This document shows, in pieces, positions 21,591 to 34,474 of a stretch of 64,000 nt of DNA. This stretch comes from Arctopsyche grandis. Taxonomy: Eukaryota; Arthropoda; Insecta; Trichoptera; Hydropsychidae. The notes under the pieces were generated by a model. It was not told where the DNA came from and ran no database searches. It saw only the letters and a list, made by a program, of their open reading frames with translations. The translations under genes and the position numbers were made by a program. Each line of letters opens with the position of its first letter. The first letter of the stretch is position 1. The stretch spans positions 28,451,205 to 28,515,204 of the forward strand of contig NC_135361.1 of assembly GCF_051622035.1 (NCBI RefSeq), in the 5' to 3' direction.

Positions 21591-23720
21591 AATATTTAAA
21601 AAATGGAAACCAAAAATGTAATCATGGGAAATAGTTCAAACGAATTAAACTAAGTTAAGGGGAAAGAATAACCGAAAAACATTCATTGCACTAGCACATT
21701 AATTCGAATATGAATTGATGAAAAAAAGGATTTTTAAAATTTTTTAAAAAACTGAAACAAATCTGTATAAAATAGATTTTTATAATAATTTTGGACACGT
21801 GATATCGTAATTTTGACCTAAAGGTCATATTATGTCAAAAAATTGTAATTTAAAATACGCTTAGATTCACATTCAATTATTGAATTCATACCCAATTTAA
21901 TATCTTATATTATTATTCTTGAAATCATACGATTACATCATAGCCATTTATGTTTTTATCTAGAGGTACTAATTTACGCTGCGAAAATTTATATAACATG
22001 TTTATTCATTTTCAACTACGTAATTTAAAGACGATCGATCGAATCAACAGAATGGTCTATTTTAATAAAATTTTTCGTAAATATGCCTTGCTTATTTTTT
22101 CATCGACACTTCAACACTTTAACCACCAATCTTCCACTAAATTTTTTATTCGATCAGCTAGTTAAAAGCGGTTGTAAGTGGCGATTTGCTGAATATACGA
22201 TGCGTTAAACGGGGATGGGGCCGTTAATGACCGGTTGTGTAATAAAGGAATAATTGGGTGTTTATTTTGTAGCTATTTTTTATTTAATTTTTAACTTGAT
22301 GACAAGCACAAATAGAAAGCGATTTAATGAAGTTTTATTTTATTAAAAATTGTATTAAATTTATATTATATTATTTATTCAATTTAATTGAATAGCCTTT
22401 GATACTTGATTACTAAACGTTTCAAGGTGAAGCCAAGTACTTCCGGGCTTTACCCGGCGTTACTCGGGTAGATGAAAATGTTTCTATTCATTCCAAAACC
22501 CACCTACATTCTAGGTTAAGGTACAGTGAAAAATAATACCAAATTTGTCAATTGAAATTGTGAAATTGTATAGTTTGAGCTTTTATATGAGAGTCCTTCA
22601 GGTCCAGGCTTCGAGTCTTTTTAAACTTGCCTGTGATCTAAATTGGAGTACCAGGATATCAAATTTGATAGAAATGAGAAATTGTGGATTTGTATAAAGG
22701 ATAAACACAAGTAAAATTACAAAAGCATTAATATAATTATGATTTTATAATGATTTTGAAAAATTTATATTACGTGATATATTTTGTCGATCTGAATACC
22801 TATTGAGTAGAAAAAATAGCTTTCGCTTAGGCAAATAATTATCGTCCTTTGATAAGCCGAAGAACCAATAGCGCGTGAAGGGAACGAACGAAGGGTACAC
22901 TTAATTTTTTTCATCAAAGGTAAAAATCATATACAGAATACTTTGTAGATTTTTCCAACTTGACACATACATACATACATATATTATAAATATGCACGTC
23001 TACAGATGGACAAAAATAAAATCAGGTCACACGTATTTAATTAGCTGACTTTTGGACCAAACACGCAGAGGGTAAGGGGAAGGTTCGGTTTAAAAAATGT
23101 ATTTTTTAACCAAACCGAGCTTCTGAAGGCCGTCAGGATCAAAGGGCCGTAGAAAGGAATGAATTTTATTTGACGGTATTATGTAGCCGTTTGATTCTCT
23201 CGTGTGCGGACAAAATCGATGTAAAAAATAAATACAAAAAGAATACTCAAAGACTCGGGTATTGAGAATTTGAAGTGGATCGTTGTTGGATTTTCAAGTA
23301 CCCCCTACTTGCGTTCATGTCGATTCTTTGATATATAATTTTATTTAAAACGTATGTTAGTTCAATTATAATAGAAACATATACGTTTTTTCATTCCTGA
23401 TAGTTAAACAGGAGGTAGAAAAATATGCGATTGCTTTTAGTCACAAAAATAATTGGAATATAATGAACCGTTTAGGTGATACATTTTAAGACACTGAAAC
23501 TAATATAAGGAAGAGAACAAAAAAACTAATAAAAACCTTGTACAAATAGATTCGTCCAACTCACAACTTATTTGTCTACATATTTCAAGAAAATAAGAAG
23601 TATCAAAAACGATATTCGCTAAAAAAAAGCCGTTCCAAAACCCGTCTGCGATCTATGAATTTGTGTCTTGAATTAAAAATTGTGTATTTGTATATTATAT
23701 GTACATATTTACGATTATAT
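21591..23720. other. Intergenic DNA without recognised genes
   Basis: At 22440-22475 an ACCCGGCGTTACTCGGGTA block is a common transposon-end motif, and a related one lies at 47040-47065. Neither has boundaries I can place. No coding frames of note. Confidence 0.4.
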
Positions 23721-23723
23721 AAC

Positions 23724-23930
23724 CAGCAACATAACTCAGTGGTATGTTGCTGGTTATAACTGAGGGATCATGGGTTCATTCCTTGGTCAGGTATTGCGGG
23801 CCTGATCTTGGATATATGTATGTATGTACATACATATATGTGACTCCAGGTCGATCTTTTCCTATCAGAGTTTGCCAATTTATCTGATCCCACTGTTGAA
23901 ATGTTTCCACCAAATTTGCAACCTTGAGAA
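23724..23930 (+). mobile_element. SINE family A, 3'-truncated
   Basis: Head CATAACTCAGTGGTATGTTG with a weak B box GGGTTCATTCC, then GACTCCAGGTCGATCTTTTC and GAGTTTGCCAATTTATCTGA. A TATGTATGTACATACATATA insert has expanded between head and body. Confidence 0.78.
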
Positions 23931-24833
23931 AAATTGAGTTATGTATTAAAAAGTATGTATTTGTCGCAAAAATTTGCTGTATATCTAATCTGTGCATATT
24001 GTGTTGTACATATGTATATGATATTGTATATTGTAATATACAAAATTATCCTGTAATAATAACAAAAAAAATAATTCGCATGTACATACATACATATATG
24101 CAACAGTTTAAATGCTAAATCTAGTCAATATACAAACTCGCTAATCAATGTATTCAAAACTAGAGCACAAAAGAAACTATAAATCTTAGTTAAAGCTCTC
24201 AGTAATACATTCCACATTTACTTTAATTAGACAATGAATGAATTAACGAGTGAGAATATAAGCTCGCATATGTATATGCTCAAGTTTAATCTAAATTACA
24301 AATTTAACAGCTATTCTAATACACATTTTACAATTCGAATGATTACATTTTGACCACGTCTGGCAACTTTTATGTAGCTATTTTATATATTGACAAGTAA
24401 ATGTCTATCTATTGTATATCCGTAGGTATATCCTGTAACTGGATAATATAGACAATTTATATAAATTTATATTATAGTAAATGGATTAGTAAAAGGGATC
24501 ACTTTAACATTAGCATATGTACTGTATATATAAACATTTATCCTTAACTCTTTCAACATATCTTGCGATATACATATGTATGTATGTATGTATATTTTTT
24601 TATTAAATGATAACATATTTTTTAATTCACTGTGTAAAGGGTTAAATATCAAATTTAAATTAATCACACTATCCGTTGGATTGATTGTACTCGTCCAAAT
24701 GAATCCACAGTGGATCTTTTATATAAACGTACATATCATTTCAATGACGCATTGCAATGCGTTAAGCTCGTTTGAAACGGACTAATACTATATATGTACA
24801 TACATATGTATATGAAGTACAAATAGAGATTAA
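23931..24833. other. Intergenic DNA upstream of the odorant receptor
   Basis: AT-rich with several TACATATGTATG palindromic microsatellite blocks. No clear core promoter can be assigned. Confidence 0.5.
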
Positions 24834-27800
24834 ATGAAATTCATACAAATTGAGAAAATGTTGCGACGAAACAAAATGGCCGACAATCCGAAGCGACTGA
24901 CGAATCATTTCAAATTCGGAAAAACCATGCTATCTTTATGGGGCTTGTGGCCAAATCCCACACTTTCGCCGATCTCATTGACCCTTTACAAGATTTACGG
25001 CATTTTGGTAATATTGCATGTCATAATTCAATTGATTTTTAAAAACTTTTCGTTAAAATCGAATTTTCAGGTCTTGCTCGGCACAATTTTTCCATATATC
25101 ATATGCTCGATTGTGGATACAGTCGTTCAATTTCAATCCGGAGTGTGGATGGACATATTGCCGAGGTTTTCAGTGACTTTGGCCATGATGCTGGGATGTG
25201 TTAAGATATCCGTCTATCTGTTTCACACGAAAACTATAGAAAAATACATGGACGCATTCGAAGACGAGACTTTCACGTGAGTTTTCCTCGAATACATCCG
25301 TACGTATGATATGTAAGGTATAATGGAAGCACTCGCGGAAGTTTTACGTTTATTTATTTATTTTTTCCAACCCCAGAATGTAACTGAGCGCCCCTGATGA
25401 TTTATGGTCGAATTCTCGCGCGGCGAAAGGGTTTTTTCTCGACAGTTCCAAACGTCACGTAGGCGCACGTTAGCGAAATCCTAAAAGCGTACCGTCAAAT
25501 CTTTCGATTATTTATTTTTATTTTAAAATTTGATGCAAAACTTACGGGAAAGCTTTATCAAAAACGAGCAACAGATGCATTGATGTATTTAAAAGTTTGT
25601 ATGCAGTTTTTATAATTTGAATCCAAAAATAATGGCAATCTCGAAGAATGTTCTATGGAGAAAAGGCTAGAGTCAGAAGTGTGATCTTGACAATTTACAG
25701 ATCTTAAATAATTTTTGATTATTCTTAATTTGCTGAAACTTCTTTCGGCCATGGCTATTGTCAAAAATATCCGTTTAGCTTGTATATGTAATATAATACT
25801 TTTTATAATGAATAAGATTCTTGTATATTCTACTCGCTCATTAGATACATATGTGATAAATAGTACTCGGATTTTTATTTTCCATTAAATTTTTACTGCA
25901 AAAATTCGAAATCAGACAAACTGAGACTGATTTTTGCGCCCTTGGCAAATTTCTCTTTGTCAATATCTTGGTAAGGTTTTCATTGATTCATATGTATGTA
26001 TGTAAATACATATGTATATTTAGTATTGAGTTGAGATTTATTTTGACTTTAATATGAAGGCTAAGATCTAAACCATATTAATTTTAATTTTTTGAAACTT
26101 TATAATGTAAGAACAAAAAATTTCTTAGTGCATTTTTGGACAAATCCTAATTTCAGCCATTGACTCGGACATAGTTAGCATATTATGCTTTCGAGCAGAG
26201 TTATCACGGTTCGATTCCCACTAGTAGCTGTAGGCCAGACCTTGGATAGTGACTCCAGGTCAATCGTTTCCTATTATAGTTTGTCAATTTTTCTGATTTT
26301 CATTGAAGCGGATCCTGTTAATCTCCTTTCCAATTTCTCTTGCAAATCTCAATTTATTCAGCGTCTTGAGGTTCGTCAATTTCTATAATAAAATGATGCA
26401 ATAAATTTCTCCATAGATGTCACTGTGGATGATGTTTGTATGAATTCGCATTGTATAAAATGCTTGTATTGATTGTATTATTGTATTGTATCTGTATTAG
26501 TACATTCGTTGCTTTAGAGCAATCTGTAAAGGCATATTTTATTCTATGAAATAAAATAAAATGTGTGAATGGATTCGAAATCTGTGTTCAGAAGTAAAAC
26601 TACGTATGTATGTACGCCATTGCTTATGCTTTATTGCGGAAATGACATGAGAAAGTTGCTGTTTTGCAAAAGACTTATTTATTTAATAATTCAATTGTAC
26701 ATTTTCATAATGAAAATCAATGGAATTGAAAAAAGTTTTATTTATTACGGTCACATACAGGATTTTATACAATTTTTGCATAACTTTGTCGCAAAAGTAC
26801 GGGCTGATTTGTAAGTCTTCATAGACATGTATTTACGAATAATCATGTATTTATGTATTTACGAATAATCATTATTCCTCCAATAATAATATAAATAAAA
26901 TTGTTGTGCAAAATACTATAATCTCAGATTTATTCCAATTTTAAGATTTCATATTGCGACTTTTCCTATTAAATACTTATGTTGCGTAGGGGTGGATGGA
27001 GGATCCAAATAAAAGGCCAAAGTCGCTTCACAGCATTTATTGGGTGATTAAGGAGATTCGCGCACAGCCAGTGCTCCGTCCAGAATGTCTTGATATGGCC
27101 TAAGTACCACTGCTTATAAAGGGCAGGTTGCTCACTGCATCTTCCTCAACGCGTTTGTTTACCTATTGTTATAGTCACGTAATAAATATACAGTCCCACG
27201 CTTTCGCGCTGTCAGTTCTGAGAACTTTAGCGGGAAGTGGCTGGGTGCTGTTACCGACCACTTAGTCCATTCGGGGGTCTCCATTGTTAGCCGACAGCAC
27301 TTAAGTCTGGAGATAATCCTCGAAAACTAATTATAATGGCGTCTTCTTTTAGCATATGCTACACTTACATACATATATACTCTCACACATATGTTTATAC
27401 TCGCCTAAGTACCCGTTTATAAAGGACAGGTCGCTCCCTGCCTCTTCGACGTCCAGTTACTTCCCTATTGTTTAGTCATGTACCCGGATATGCATTCCCA
27501 CGCTATCACTGTCAGTTCTGAGAAGGGACCGGGTGCCGTTACTAAGCCAATTCGGTGGTCATTGTTTAGCCTACTTGCACTTAGCCTGGAGATAATCCTC
27601 GAAAACCAATTATAACGGTGGCTCCTTTTAGCATATGCTACATTTACATATGTACATATATACTCTCTTTAATAGGAGAAAGTTTATACAAAAATAGCTT
27701 GAGTTGATTAAAATATCATTTATTTCGTAATGCTGTTTACTTTTAATACTTTCAGATACAAAACGTCGAGATATTTCAATCCGAATATAATAATTGAACG

Positions 27801-30471
27801 ATGCGTTTGGCTTTATCATGCTCAAGTTTCCGTTTGTATGGGAATCATTGGAATATTGATTATGACGAATATAGACACTATACTTAGAGATCCGGTAGGA
27901 TTTATAAATATACATATGTATATGTTTTATCAAAAATGAAATTATGTTAAATCTAAATTTCCGTTAGATATTATAGTTAATAATTATTGAATATCAATTG
28001 ATTTTAGGTAATCTCCTCAAAAAACACGAGCATCCCGGCATTGCCATTCATTAACTGGTTGCCATACGACTATTCTAAATCGCCGTTATACGAAATGTCA
28101 TTTTTATTGACAAATTTTTGGTTTCTCATATCTGCAAATTTAATCATCGTATACGATACGGTATGTATATACATATGTAGATTGCTATGATTAAAAAATT
28201 AAAAGGTCAATTGATTAAGTTAAAGGTTTGTTATGTATATATATGTATGTATCTATACATTGTACTAAGTATTATATGTATTGAATCATAGACATGTATA
28301 AATGATTGATTGCTGAAACGTACTTATTATATTAAGATTTTTTTAAATATTTTTTATAGATATGCATCGGATTGATGATACACATAGCTGGAAATTTGAA
28401 AATTTTGAGATTGGCTTTAGAAACATTGCGTTTTAGAGCTGTCGACGAAGTGGATGAGGCTATTTATGGTTTGAATTTTATTTTCAAACATTCTGAATTT
28501 TAAAATAAATTCTGACCAAAAGATGATATAAATTTTGAACATTCAATTTGTTTTTTAAAACATGTATTTATTCTAGTAAAAAGTTTGCGTTTGGAGAAAA
28601 TCGATGTGAAAATTCTGGAAATGTTCAAGAAATGCGCCAAGCACCATCAGGCTATAATCAGGTGATTTCTACATACATGGAGAGTCTCGAAAGCGTTAAT
28701 GGGTTATTGTTAGAATCGCGCGTTTCGAATACATATTAGTCGGATAGTGTCGTAAAAGGCTTTAATAACGCGTATCACTTAACACCTTGCCTCCCCTAAT
28801 AGAGCCTTAAATATTTATCGCTTCGTAAGGCCATTATAAAGTGGATCGTTCTAAGCGTGAGCATATATTTATCTTATCAAGTATTCAAACTGCGGTTAAA
28901 AATTAATTTCTACATCGATTATACGCACAACATCATTTGGAAGTGTTACCAAAATCGAAAGATAAGGTTTTATTTTATTTTAAAGGATCACAAGTGGCTT
29001 CGAGAAAATATTCTCTACGATGATTTTTATGCAATTCTTTATAAGCTGTCTGATGGTGTGTTTCACTATTCTAATTGTTACCAGTGTAAGTTAGAGTTGT
29101 GTTGCAATTTCTTTTTATTTTTATTTGATTTCTTTCTAACATGGTTTGGATGATTTAAGAATGATTCTGCAATGTCGAGTAGGATGACTTGTTTAATAAT
29201 TTTGGCGTGTAGTATGTGGGAGCTTACTGTATATTGCTATTTTGGAAACGAAATAATACTACAGGTGAGGAATTTTTATTTGAATTAAATTAAATGGTTC
29301 ATAAATGGATTCATCTAATTTTACAAACCTCATTTACGTTTCACTTGCGATTACAATTCAAGAAAAGATTTGCCTCTTATCCGATCGTTTTCATACCTTG
29401 CCATATTGCTCATTTTGGTCATCAATATAAGTAAATGGATCTTCTGCCATTACGATAGAGATAAAATCTCGTTTAAGACGCGTTTGAAAATGGCAAATGT
29501 TAAATCTGGGTGACGTCTATGTAGTGTTTAGTTTTATACATAGATGGCGGTAGTAAAATAAAATTATTGGTATTTTTATTCAAAATAATAATTTATTATC
29601 TTAATATTATATACAAAACTAAAAAAGAGGTTTGTTTTTAAAAAACTTTTTTTACATGGTATTAATTTTTTATTTAACTTGAATCAGATGATTGGATAAA
29701 ATTGTGGATGAAAAATCGCAAAAAAAAGTCAATATAAAATGGTCACATCGAATTTAGTACACCGAAAAATGCGCACATGATAAAAACGTACATGAAAAGA
29801 TGTTCATATAAAAATTTCATATAAACTGAAAAGTACAAGAAAGCATCATAGTGTTTGTTACATGTGTGGTTTTTTGTGTTTTTGCATTTTTGTTTAAGAT
29901 TTTTCATGTACAGTTTTATAATAGAACTTTTTCCCATCTAGTACATATATGTATAGTAATTGCCTCTTAAATAGGTCAATATTGTTCATAATTTTTTTTA
30001 TTTTGAAAACAAAAATACCATTATACAAATTAAATACATGATCAATTTCTAGTTTGGTCAATAAGATTTAACAGATATTCAAAAAAGTCAAAAAACTCTG
30101 ATATACAAATTAAACAGACCACTAAATTTCATCTGACGCATCCAAATCATACGAAAATATTTTCGATCCTAAAAAAAGAATTTATTTATATATTTTCAGA
30201 GCAACTTTTTATCGCAATCTATATACTTGAGCGATTGGTATCTAATGGATAAAACCATGCTTTTGAATATGTCCATCATGATGGTAAGGGTCAACAAACC
30301 GATAATTTTGAAAGCTGGAAGATTTGTACCACTCTCCATTAACACACTTTTAATGGTAAATTTAAATTAATTATATAATACGTGTATTGAAATTAAAATC
30401 GGTAATATTTTCAGGTGCTGAAAGCTGCCTATTCTTACTATACGTTCTTGCGCAACATCGCCATCGAATAA
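24834..30471 (+). CDS. Odorant receptor (insect 7tm_6 family), nine coding exons
   Basis: A seven-pass membrane ligand-gated channel subunit of the insect OR family, which works with the co-receptor Orco in sensory neuron dendrites. Exons: 24834-25276, 27756-27894, 28008-28160, 28360-28468, 28577-28661, 28986-29085, 29160-29264, 30200-30355 and 30415-30471. All introns are GT-AG and reading phases agree, giving 448 residues from the first ATG (about 434 from MADNPK). The N terminus has LWGLWPNP, then several hydrophobic segments (YKIYGILVILHVIIQLIF; FFISCLMVCFTILIV). The C terminus shows the family pattern: CYFGNEIILQ, SIYLSDWYLMD, VNKPIILKAGRFVPLS and LKAAYSYYTFLRN before TAA. The last three introns are phase 0, common in this family. 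Length suits the family (about 400). Intron 1 holds SINE and LTR insertions, intron 7 a MITE. No frame break is seen. The ligand cannot be told. Confidence 0.93.
26165..26425 (+). mobile_element. SINE family A in intron 1 of the odorant receptor
   Basis: Head ATAGTTAGCATATTATGCTT with B box GGTTCGATTCCC, body GACTCCAGGTCAATCGTTTC and the 3' half TTCAGCGTCTTGAGGTTCGT. A close relative of this segment and its downstream DNA lies at 39858-40378. Confidence 0.8.
26980..27363 (+). mobile_element. Solo LTR, TGTTGCG family, in intron 1
   Basis: 384 bp from TGTTGCGTAGGGG to GCATATGCTACA, flanked by CTTA at 26976-26979 and 27364-27367. Closely related to 34072-34474 and to fragments at 27403, 39815 and 43310. 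The internal retrotransposon region is absent. Confidence 0.82.
27403..27643 (+). mobile_element. Partial LTR of the TGTTGCG family
   Basis: Starts within the LTR (CCTAAGTACCCGTTTATAAAGG) and ends GCATATGCTACA. It and the preceding solo LTR are followed by the same TTACATA...ATATACTCTC flank, so it probably arose by local tandem duplication with later loss. Confidence 0.75.
29318..29650 (-). mobile_element. MITE, family B, in intron 7 of the odorant receptor
   Basis: The ends are inverted repeats: ACAAACCTC at about 29322 and GAGGTTTGT at about 29626-29634. Inside, on the - strand, is the conserved core from TATTGATGACCAAAATGAGC through GAAAACGATCGGATAAGAGG. The outer part (GATGGCGGTAGTAAAATAAA) is shared with 40800-41060. 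Confidence 0.72.
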
Positions 30472-31659
30472 AATATAATATTTATACTATTAGCATTACA
30501 TGCAAATTCAGCACAATAAATAACCGTTATAGTAATGCGAGCGTATTTTTTTCCGTCGGAACCTTTTTAAGAAGCGATAGGAAAAAAATAAAGTAGAAAG
30601 TTCAACTCTCGTAACATATTGTCGCAGTCATAAATCTCGCATTAAGCGTCCTCAAAGGGTTATAATAAATTTAATCGTACGCCCTTACGACTTCATAAAC
30701 TTCTAAGTAGTATATGGTCGCCTTATAATCATAATAAAACGACAAAGTGCTTCCGTAAAAAAGTTTATAAAAAACGATATTGCACCTCGGAATAACATAT
30801 GTGTATATGTATGCTGGAGAGACACAGGGGTCTCGTTCAGGTCGTATTTTATATCATTTTTTTATGATTTTTATTATTATTTATATTATTTGCGGATTTT
30901 TTTCGGCGCATGCTAGTCGTAAAAGGCGAAGACGTAATGCACTCGAGAGAAATGTATTATTTTACATCGTATATTACGTACAGTGCTATCATTAAGTTCA
31001 AGGAACACGTGCTTCGTATGAAAATATGAAGGGCAAAACACAGTAAGCTTATATTATACGGCTGTAGTTTTGCGTAATGGACCTACATTATTGTCATGAC
31101 TCATTTTTTTTTAACTTAAAACATGTTTGAGAGCGTTTCTGAAATTCGACCGTTACAAAAAGCGTAACGAAAAATGCTTGCTCGGTTTTATTTGCACTCT
31201 CTCCGACAGATCTAGCACGCCTTGCACCGCTACATCCATATTCCTGCAAAAACATTATCAAATAAATGATAGTGAAAAAAGTAACTTTCAATACTGATCA
31301 AGTTTCTAGCCTGTGAGTAGCAAAGAAGCGGAAGAAAGCCGCGTTTGGATAGCTAGCTGTCATCGCTTTGACACAAGATTTAGATGTAATTTTTAATAAT
31401 TAAACTCACTGACTTAACAAAAAGCTTGTAAAACCGAGTTGAAAGTTTCACTACAGCATGCGTGGCTTCATATAAAACCAATATGTAATTTATAGAATAG
31501 TTTTTGTATATCTATATATGTATGTATATAATATAAAATTTCTGTGTATTATCATTGTGATTTATGGGCATGATTTTGTATTAAAAAATCATATACAGAG
31601 GGTTAGATTCGTTATGCAAAATTACATCATTTAAAATACAATATAGAATAACCAAAAAC
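30472..31659. other. Downstream flank of the odorant receptor, no further genes seen
   Basis: AATAAA overlaps the receptor stop (30467-30472) and another lies near 30513; either could serve for polyadenylation. No coding frame with recognisable content. The frames at 30780-30995 and 31094-31291 are not supported. Confidence 0.5.
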
Positions 31660-31857
31660 ATGTGCAGTGGCGAGCGTATAATGCCATCAACTGAGGAGTC
31701 ATGAGTTCAATCCCTGGCCCAGTGTGGGTGGCCAGACTTTGGATATATGTACATATGTAACTCCAGGTCAATTGTTTCCTATCAGCGTTTGCCAATCTAT
31801 CTTCATTTGTAACCATTATTTGAATTAAATTTCAATTTTGTAACAATAATGTAATGT
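31660..31857 (+). mobile_element. SINE family A, 3'-truncated
   Basis: Head TGCAGTGGCGAGCGTATAAT with B-box-like GAGTTCAATCCC, body AACTCCAGGTCAATTGTTTC and CGTTTGCCAATCTATCTTCA. It ends against the LTR-like repeat at 31858. Confidence 0.75.
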
Positions 31858-32275
31858 ATTGTCATGTTCTAACGCGCAGTTTATATATTTTTAAATTACT
31901 TGGATAACTAACCAAGATTTCTTTATTATATTAGTAGATATATTCGAAAACTATAGATGTAATTATGGAACGACGATGAATTCAAAATGAGATACGTAGA
32001 ACTTTGTTTCACTAATTAACTTTGGTTCACTTTGTTCTGCTGCTGTGCTGACCGTCATTTGCGGGGTCGATATTAATGACTACCAATCTCGGAATCTCGA
32101 TAATGATGACTACCACCCTCGGAGTATCGATGGTGATGACTAACTTATGTGATCGAATCGTGATCTATATAAATGATTTTTATCTTTTGTGTTGGGCAAA
32201 GTCGGGCATTCCTGGATTGGGAAAAGTCCGGAAATTCTGTCTTATCTGACTATCCCTTTACAGGAATTTTAATGG
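31858..32275 (+). repeat. LTR-like interspersed repeat, family D (copy 2)
   Basis: Similar throughout to 14631-15010 (TGTCATGTTCTAACGCGCAG ... CCCTTTACAGGAATT). It has two small internal duplications that copy 1 lacks: GATGACTACCACCCTCGGAG near 32105 and a second GGATTGGG(C/A)AAAGTC block near 32190-32230. Confidence 0.58.
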
Positions 32276-32466
32276 ACTTGTTACTCACGTATATGAATGT
32301 GAGAAAGTGGATTTGATTATTGTGGGAACTACATTGATAAGCGAGGTACATTACAGTATGAACATGTATAAAGTACATATGTATGTACACATTTGGTCAT
32401 AGGTATCAACTTTGGACAAAGCTTGCAAAGTCACCATGGTAAATATAAATTTAATATATTTTATAA

Positions 32467-32906
32467 TCTATATACATAAAATTGAATGTCTATTTGTTTG
32501 TCTGTCTGTCTCGTATAGGCTCCCAAACCACTCAACCGGTTACAATGGAACTTTCAGGATTTCTTGTATGCATGTCCGGAAAGCTTACTGTGAAAAAAAC
32601 ATCTTAATAATAATATTCGTAATTACAATTTTACCGTCACGAAAGTTTGAAGCGCCATTGTGTAGTCAAGGAAATGTGTTCGTTGGTAGTAAACCACGTT
32701 ACCAGTTGGTTTATGACGACACAGCTTTAAAGAGACGTTAGTTGAGCTCCAACCATCACTTGAAACGGGAACGTGAACGGGAACGGGAACGGGAACGGGA
32801 ACGCAACGGGAACGGTAACTGGAACGGGAACGGGAAAGCGAACGGGAACGCGAACGGGAATTTCATGCCTTATTCTGGCATTGCAACGCATGCCGGGTTC
32901 AGCTAG
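32467..32906 (+). mobile_element. Non-autonomous Helitron, family 3
   Basis: Starts TCTATATACATAAAATTGAA after host A (32466) and ends AGCTAG at 32906 before host T. A 3' hairpin at 32877-32894 (GGCAT-T-GC-AAC-GC-ATGCC, 7 bp with a bulged T) lies 8 nt before CTAG. Target, termini and hairpin are all canonical. The TGTCTGTCTGTCTCGTATAG block near the 5' end is typical of insect Helitrons. The interior holds a hexamer array at 32767-32860. Confidence 0.88.
32767..32860. repeat. (GGGAAC)n hexamer array inside a Helitron
   Basis: About 14 units of ACGGGA with occasional ACGTGA, ACGCGA and AAGCGA variants. No coding frame. Confidence 0.92.
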
Positions 32907-34071
32907 TAAAATAAATAAAATTCAATAAATAGGAAAATACATATTATTTAAATGAGAAGTTCGTTTCCGTTTATCTTTATAAAACCTTGTGAAAATCGGA
33001 CACAACCTTATACATAAGTTCAATTATCCATAATTTTTCATTCTTTAAAATAAAGTTTTTCTTTCTTGGAGCATTTAAGTATTTAAATTTTTTACACAAA
33101 CTTTCTGTAGCTTTATACTTCAGAATAAAATTCCTGGAATAACTTTTATGTAAGTTTTTGTATTTATAATACAAAAACTTGCATCTAAATATAAATTTAT
33201 GTATAAAAATATGGTTTTTCCATGAATAAGATAATACATTTTTTCAAAACAAAGTTCGTTTTATTATTTTCAACGAATGCACTATATTTATACTACCTGG
33301 GCTATAGATTTTCGACGAAATGAAGATGTATAGTAATTGCCATGTAATTTTATAGGGTGCTTCGAAGAATTGCAGGTCAAAAAGAGTGGAGAAATTTACG
33401 ACTCCCGCAGAATAATAAATATCTTTATATTAGCGAAGAACGGAAAGAAAGTTCAACACTATAATAATAACTAGCAAGACAACAAACAGACGTCAAAGTT
33501 AATTTTATTAAGGCATATACATGAACACCATACATATAAAACATCAAATATTTAATGATATTGATAAATATCATAAAGTAATTCACATAGTGATGTTTTA
33601 AATAAAAAAAATAAAAATTTGGACTAAGTTTTATTTAAAATTTCATAAAAATGTAAGAGATAACGTCGTTAACAATGTCAAGAAAACACAAACACATGTT
33701 CATTTGTACGAGGTTGGCTAATCGCGGAAGTACATAAGAATCCTGGAGATCGTAACTTGACCATTGATGGAGAAACACAGGGTCGCCGAGAGGAATCCCG
33801 GGCTCTGAAAAAATATGTAATTCCGAGCCCAATTGCAAATTAAAAAAAAATCTTATGGATATATTTCTAATATGCGAAAAATCTATCAGAACTATTAGAA
33901 AAATACCTATGTATATGTTGGTAGTAATATTTTTAAATAATTGAATAAGAATGTTTGATACAACAGGCAGGATTTCACATGAACACTAAGAATACGTGGA
34001 TCGAAAAATAATAAACATTTAGCATTAAATAAATATCCATATGTATTTTGATGTAGAATAATATAAAATAT
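32907..34071. other. AT-rich intergenic DNA
   Basis: No gene or repeat recognised. Confidence 0.55.
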
Positions 34072-34474
34072 TGTTGCGTAGGGATGGGTGGATGATCCAA
34101 ATAAGACGCCAAAGTCACTTCACAGCATTTATTGGGTGATTAAGGAGATTCACGCACTGCCAGTGCTCCGTCCAGAATGCCTCGGTATGGCCTAAGTACC
34201 TGCTTATAAAAGGCAGGTCGCTCACTGCATCTTCCTCGACTCGTTTGTTATACTATCGTTATAGCCACGTACTAGATATACAGTCCCACGGTCTCGGCAT
34301 GCAGTCCCACGCTTTCACGCTGTCAGTTCTGAGAACTCTAGCGAGAAGTGACCGAATGCCGCTACCGGCCACTTAATCAATTCGGGGGTCTCCATTGCTA
34401 GCCGACAGCACTTAAGCCTGGAGATAATCCTCGAAAACCAATTATAACGGCGGCTCCTTTTAGCATATGCTACA
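34072..34474 (+). mobile_element. Solo LTR, TGTTGCG family
   Basis: 403 bp from TGTTGCGTAGGGATGG to GCATATGCTACA with ATAT at 34068-34071 and 34475-34478. It matches 26980-27363 closely, with an extra partial duplication of AGTCCCACG(...)CTGTCAG near 34280-34320. Confidence 0.85.

Noticed and set aside
27400..27643. A second LTR forming a full retrotransposon with 26980-27363
   Set aside because: Only about 40 bp separate the two and the second is truncated; there is no internal region, so tandem duplication is simpler.
28857..29153. 98-residue + frame inside the odorant receptor locus
   Set aside because: It is the wrong frame of exon 6 (28986-29085). The spliced frame gives the family-typical ITSGFEKIF...FMQFFISCLMV segment.
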